Shown piece after piece: positions 61,389-64,000 of a stretch of 64,000 nucleotides of DNA (positions are counted from its first letter, which is position 1; each line of letters begins with the position of its first letter). Position numbers and translations under genes: made by a program. The stretch is from Pristionchus mayeri (taxonomy: Eukaryota > Nematoda > Chromadorea > Rhabditida > Neodiplogasteridae). The stretch covers positions 868,001 through 932,000 of the forward strand of contig BTRK01000002.1 of the NCBI GenBank assembly GCA_036245805.1. The letters run 5' to 3'. The notes under the pieces are model-generated. The model had not been told where the DNA came from and searched no databases. It saw only the letters and a list, made by a program, of their open reading frames with translations.

Positions 61389-62480
61389 CCCTAAATTGTC
61401 TAGAGGAGAAAGGACCCTAGATTGTCTAGATGAGAAAGGACCCTAGATTGTCTAGAGGAGAAAGGGCCCTAGATTGTCCAGATGAGAAAGGGCCCTAAAT
61501 TGTCTAGAGGAGAAAGGACCCTAGATTGTCTAGAGGAGAAAGGACCCTAGATTGTCTAGAGGAGAAAGGACCCTAGATTGTCTAGATGAGAAAGGACCCT
61601 AGATTGTCTAGAGGAGAAAGGGCCCTAGATTGTCCAGATGAGAAAGGGCCCTAAATTGTCTAGAGGAGAAAGGATCCTAGATTGTCTAGAGGAGAAAGGA
61701 CCCTAGATTGTTTAGAGGAGAAAGGACCCTAGATCGTCTAGAGGAGAAAGGGCCCTAGATTCTCTAGAGGAGAAAGGACCCTAGATTGTCTAGAGGAGAA
61801 AGGGCCCTAGATGGTCTTGAGGAGAAAGGACCCTATATTGTCTAGAGGAGAAAGGGCCCTAGATTGTCTAGAGGAGAAAGGGCCCTAGATTGTCCAGATG
61901 AGAAAGGGCCCTAAATTGTCTAGAGGAGAAAGGACCCTAGATTGTCTAGATGAGAAAGGACCCTAGATTGTCTAGAGGAGAAAGGGCCCTAGATTGTCCA
62001 GATGAGAAAGGGCCCTAAATTGTCTAGAGGAGAAAGGGCCCTAGATTGTCTAGAGGAGAAAGGACCCTAGATTGTCTAGAGGAGAAAGGACCCTAGATTG
62101 TCTAGATGAGAAAGGACCCTAGATTGTCTAGAGGAGAAAGGGCCCTAGATTGTCCAGATGAGAAAGGGCCCTAAATTGTCTAGAGGAGAAAGGATCCTAG
62201 ATTGTCTAGAGGAGAAAGGACCCTAGATTGTTAAGAGGAGAAAGGACCCTAGATCGTCTAGAGGAGAAAGGGCCCTAGATTCTCTAGAGGAGAAAGGGCC
62301 CTAGATTCTCTAGAGGAGAAAGGACCCTAGATTGTCTAGAGGAGAAAGGGCCCTAGATTGTCCAGATGAGAAAGGGCCCTAAATTGTCTAGAGGAGAAAG
62401 GATCCTAGATTGTCTAGAGGAGAAAGGACCCTAGATTGTTTAGAGGAGAAAGGACCCTAGATCGTCTAGAGGAGAAAGGG
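61389..62480 (+). repeat. 1092-bp (42-mer) tandem duplication, second copy
   Basis: This copy directly abuts the first. The match stops near 62480: after GATCGTC this copy continues with GATTCTCT where the first continues with CCCTAAATT. A shorter third derivative follows, with GTTTAG at 62435 (728 bp, 28 monomers, after 61707) and GTTAAG at 62955 (728 after 62227). The local period thus changes from 42 to 28 monomers. Confidence 0.8.
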
Positions 62481-64000
62481 CCCTAGATTCTCTAGAGGAG
62501 AAAGGACCCTAGATTGTCTAGAGGAGAAAGGGCCCTAGATGGTCTTGAGGAGAAAGGACCCTATATTGTCTAGAGGAGAAAGGGCCCTAGATTGTCTAGA
62601 GGAGAAAGGGCCCTAGATTGTCCAGATGAGAAAGGGCCCTAAATTGTCTAGAGGAGAAAGGACCCTAGATTGTCTAGATGAGAAAGGACCCTAGATTGTC
62701 TAGAGGAGAAAGGGCCCTAGATTGTCCAGATGAGAAAGGGCCCTAAATTGTCTAGAGGAGAAAGGACCCTAGATTGTCTAGAGGAGAAAGGACCCTAGAT
62801 TGTCTAGAGGAGAAAGGACCCTAGATTGTCTAGATGAGAAAGGACCCTAGATTGTCTAGAGGAGAAAGGGCCCTAGATTGTCCAGATGAGAAAGGGCCCT
62901 AAATTGTCTAGAGGAGAAAGGATCCTAGATTGTCTAGAGGAGAAAGGACCCTAGATTGTTAAGAGGAGAAAGGACCCTAGATCGTCTAGAGGAGAAAGGG
63001 CCCTAGATTCTCTAGAGGAGAAAGGGCCCTAGATTCTCTAGAGGAGAAAGGACCCTAGATTGTCTAGAGGAGAAAGGGCCCTAGATGGTCTTGAGGAGAA
63101 AGGACCCTAGATTGTCTAGAGGAGAAAGGACCCTATATTGTCTAGAGGAGAAAGGGCCCTAGATTGTCTAGAGGAGAAAGGGCCCTAGATTGTCCAGATG
63201 AGAAAGGGCCCTAAATTGTCTAGAGGAGAAAGGACCCTAGATTGTCTAGATGAGAAAGGACCCTAGATTGTCTAGAGGAGAAAGGGCCCTAGATTGTCCA
63301 GATGAGAAAGGGCCCTAAATTGTCTAGAGGAGAAAGGACCCTAGATTGTCTAGAGGAGAAAGGACCCTAGATTGTCTAGAGGAGAAAGGACCCTAGATTG
63401 TCTAGATGAGAAAGGACCCTAGATTGTCTAGAGGAGAAAGGGCCCTAGATTGTCCAGATGAGAAAGGGCCCTAAATTGTCTAGAGGAGAAAGGATCCTAG
63501 ATTGTCTAGAGGAGAAAGGACCCTAGATTGTTTAGAGGAGAAAGGACCCTAGATCGTCTAGAGGAGAAAGGGCCCTAGATTCTCTAGAGGAGAAAGGACC
63601 CTAGATTGTCTAGAGGAGAAAGGGCCCTAGATGGTCTTGAGGAGAAAGGACCCTATATTGTCTAGAGGAGAAAGGGCCCTAGATTGTCTAGAGGAGAAAG
63701 GACCCTATATTGTCTAGAGGAGAAAGGGCCCTAGATTGTCTAGAGGAGAAAGGGCCCTAGATTGTCCAGATGAGAAAGGGCCCTAAATTGTCTAGAGGAG
63801 AAAGGACCCTAGATTGTCTAGATGAGAAAGGACCCTAGATTGTCTAGAGGAGAAAGGGCCCTAGATTGTCCAGATGAGAAAGGGCCCTAAATTGTCTAGA
63901 GGAGAAAGGACCCTAGATTGTCTAGAGGAGAAAGGACCCTAGATTGTCTAGAGGAGAAAGGACCCTAGATTGTCTAGATGAGAAAGGACCCTAGATTGTC
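62481..64000 (+). repeat. satellite to the window end
   Basis: Ordinary monomers continue: GATGGTCTTG near 62530, 63088 and 63630, the GATTCTCT doublet near 63006-63040, GTCCAGATG/CCCTAAATT pairs, and GGATCC, GTTTAG and GATCGTC types. I see no array edge, transposon or gene. The last bases are a partial monomer. Confidence 0.85.

Larger units (their letters stand above)
44567..64000 (+). repeat. 26-bp satellite array, right contig
   Basis: The same satellite continues after the run of Ns, in the same orientation and with the same monomer types, about 747 copies. The window ends inside a monomer, so the array continues. Phase is almost perfectly kept. I noticed only one non-inherited break, a missing C near 47451 (GGACCTAG in place of GGACCCTAG), plus the 27-bp monomers near 47980 and 50061 that have counterparts elsewhere. 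No stretch of more than a few bases departs from the satellite, and there is no gene, RNA gene or transposon in it. Confidence 0.97.

Noticed and set aside
1..64000. CRISPR array
   Set aside because: The repeats are directly adjacent with no unique spacers, and there are no cas genes. This is a tandem satellite.
1..64000. Telomeric repeat, because CCCTAA and CCCTAAA occur in the CCCTAAATT monomers
   Set aside because: Each is a single motif inside a 26-bp monomer and never in tandem. It is one base change from CCCTAG.
1..64000. Ribosome binding sites (AGAGGAGAAA looks like a Shine-Dalgarno sequence)
   Set aside because: It is part of the monomer, recurs every 26 bp and precedes no reading frame. 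The array is also not bacterial in character.
1..64000. Coding minisatellite (repeat protein)
   Set aside because: 26 is not a multiple of 3, and TAG occurs twice per consensus monomer on each strand, so no frame stays open on either strand.
1..64000. CENP-B box
   Set aside because: No stretch resembles the TTCG...CGGG core of the box, and the consensus has no CpG at all.
1..64000. Transposon or retroelement inside the array
   Set aside because: I read through the window for stretches departing from the monomer and found none longer than a few bases, apart from the Ns.
1..64000. Species assignment from the monomer
   Set aside because: I do not recognise it as a named satellite of any group, and the sequence gives no single-copy anchor. 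Any species name would be a guess.

Overview
The whole window is satellite DNA: about 63.5 kb of one head-to-tail tandem repeat with a 26-bp monomer, interrupted only by 500 Ns at 44067-44566. In one phase the consensus monomer reads GGACCCTAGATTG (positions 1-13) followed by TCTAGAGGAGAAA (positions 14-26). I estimate about 2,440 monomers, all in one orientation. The window opens on the last base of one monomer and closes inside another, so both ends of the array lie outside it. There are no genes, RNA genes, transposons or single-copy islands. A pure satellite of this length with layered higher-order repeats fits eukaryotic heterochromatin (pericentromere, centromere, subtelomere or a sex chromosome). 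I do not recognise the monomer and will not name a species.

Diversity comes from a few recurring monomer types, which are reused in fixed orders. The main ones are: A or G at position 3 (GGACCC / GGGCCC); T at position 1 (TGGCCC); GGTCCC; GGATCC; CCCTAAATT; CCCTATATT; GATCGTC; GATTCTCT; GATTTTCT; GTCCAGATG; GTCTAGATG; GTCTGGAGG; GAGGTGAAA; GACGAG; GTTTAG; GTTAAG; GATGGTCTTG; and AGGGGAGGAAG. Their order gives repeats at many scales, nearly all whole multiples of 26: 130 bp (5-mer), 260, 702 (27-mer), 1014, 1092 (42-mer), 1378 (53-mer), 1404 (54-mer), 2600 (100-mer) and 2886 bp (111-mer). Above these is a copy at about 30 kb distance (17.4-27.5 kb against 47.4-57.3 kb).

Layout. 1-4.1 kb: 130-bp five-monomer blocks and the first 27-bp monomers. 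4.1-7.8 kb: 27-mer (702-bp) units with the AGGGGAGG marker. 7.83-10.59 kb: a direct 1378-bp tandem pair. 10.4-16.17 kb: a direct 2886-bp tandem pair. 16.2-20.7 kb: more 130-bp blocks. 20.7-26 kb: a mixed section. 25.9-36.4 kb: three copies of a 2.5-2.6 kb unit marked by GATGGTCTTG and GTTAAG, then shorter derivatives. 36.4-39.1 kb: simpler monomer mixtures. 39.1-44.07 kb: composite units, each with three 130-bp repeats. Then the gap. 44.57-49.5 kb: the same composite units. 47.4-57.3 kb: the distant copy of 17.4-27.5 kb. 56.86-59.66 kb: a 1404-bp tandem pair. 60.30-62.48 kb: a 1092-bp tandem pair.

The observation most worth acting on concerns the assembly. The last 1.9 kb before the gap and the first 1.9 kb after it match monomer for monomer. 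The left copy alone carries about ten single-base indels, mostly in homopolymers. The gap therefore probably separates two overlapping contig ends that were never merged. No gene-encoded system is present; the interest lies in satellite evolution and assembly quality. All periods and offsets were worked out by hand from marker positions and should be recomputed with a self-alignment.
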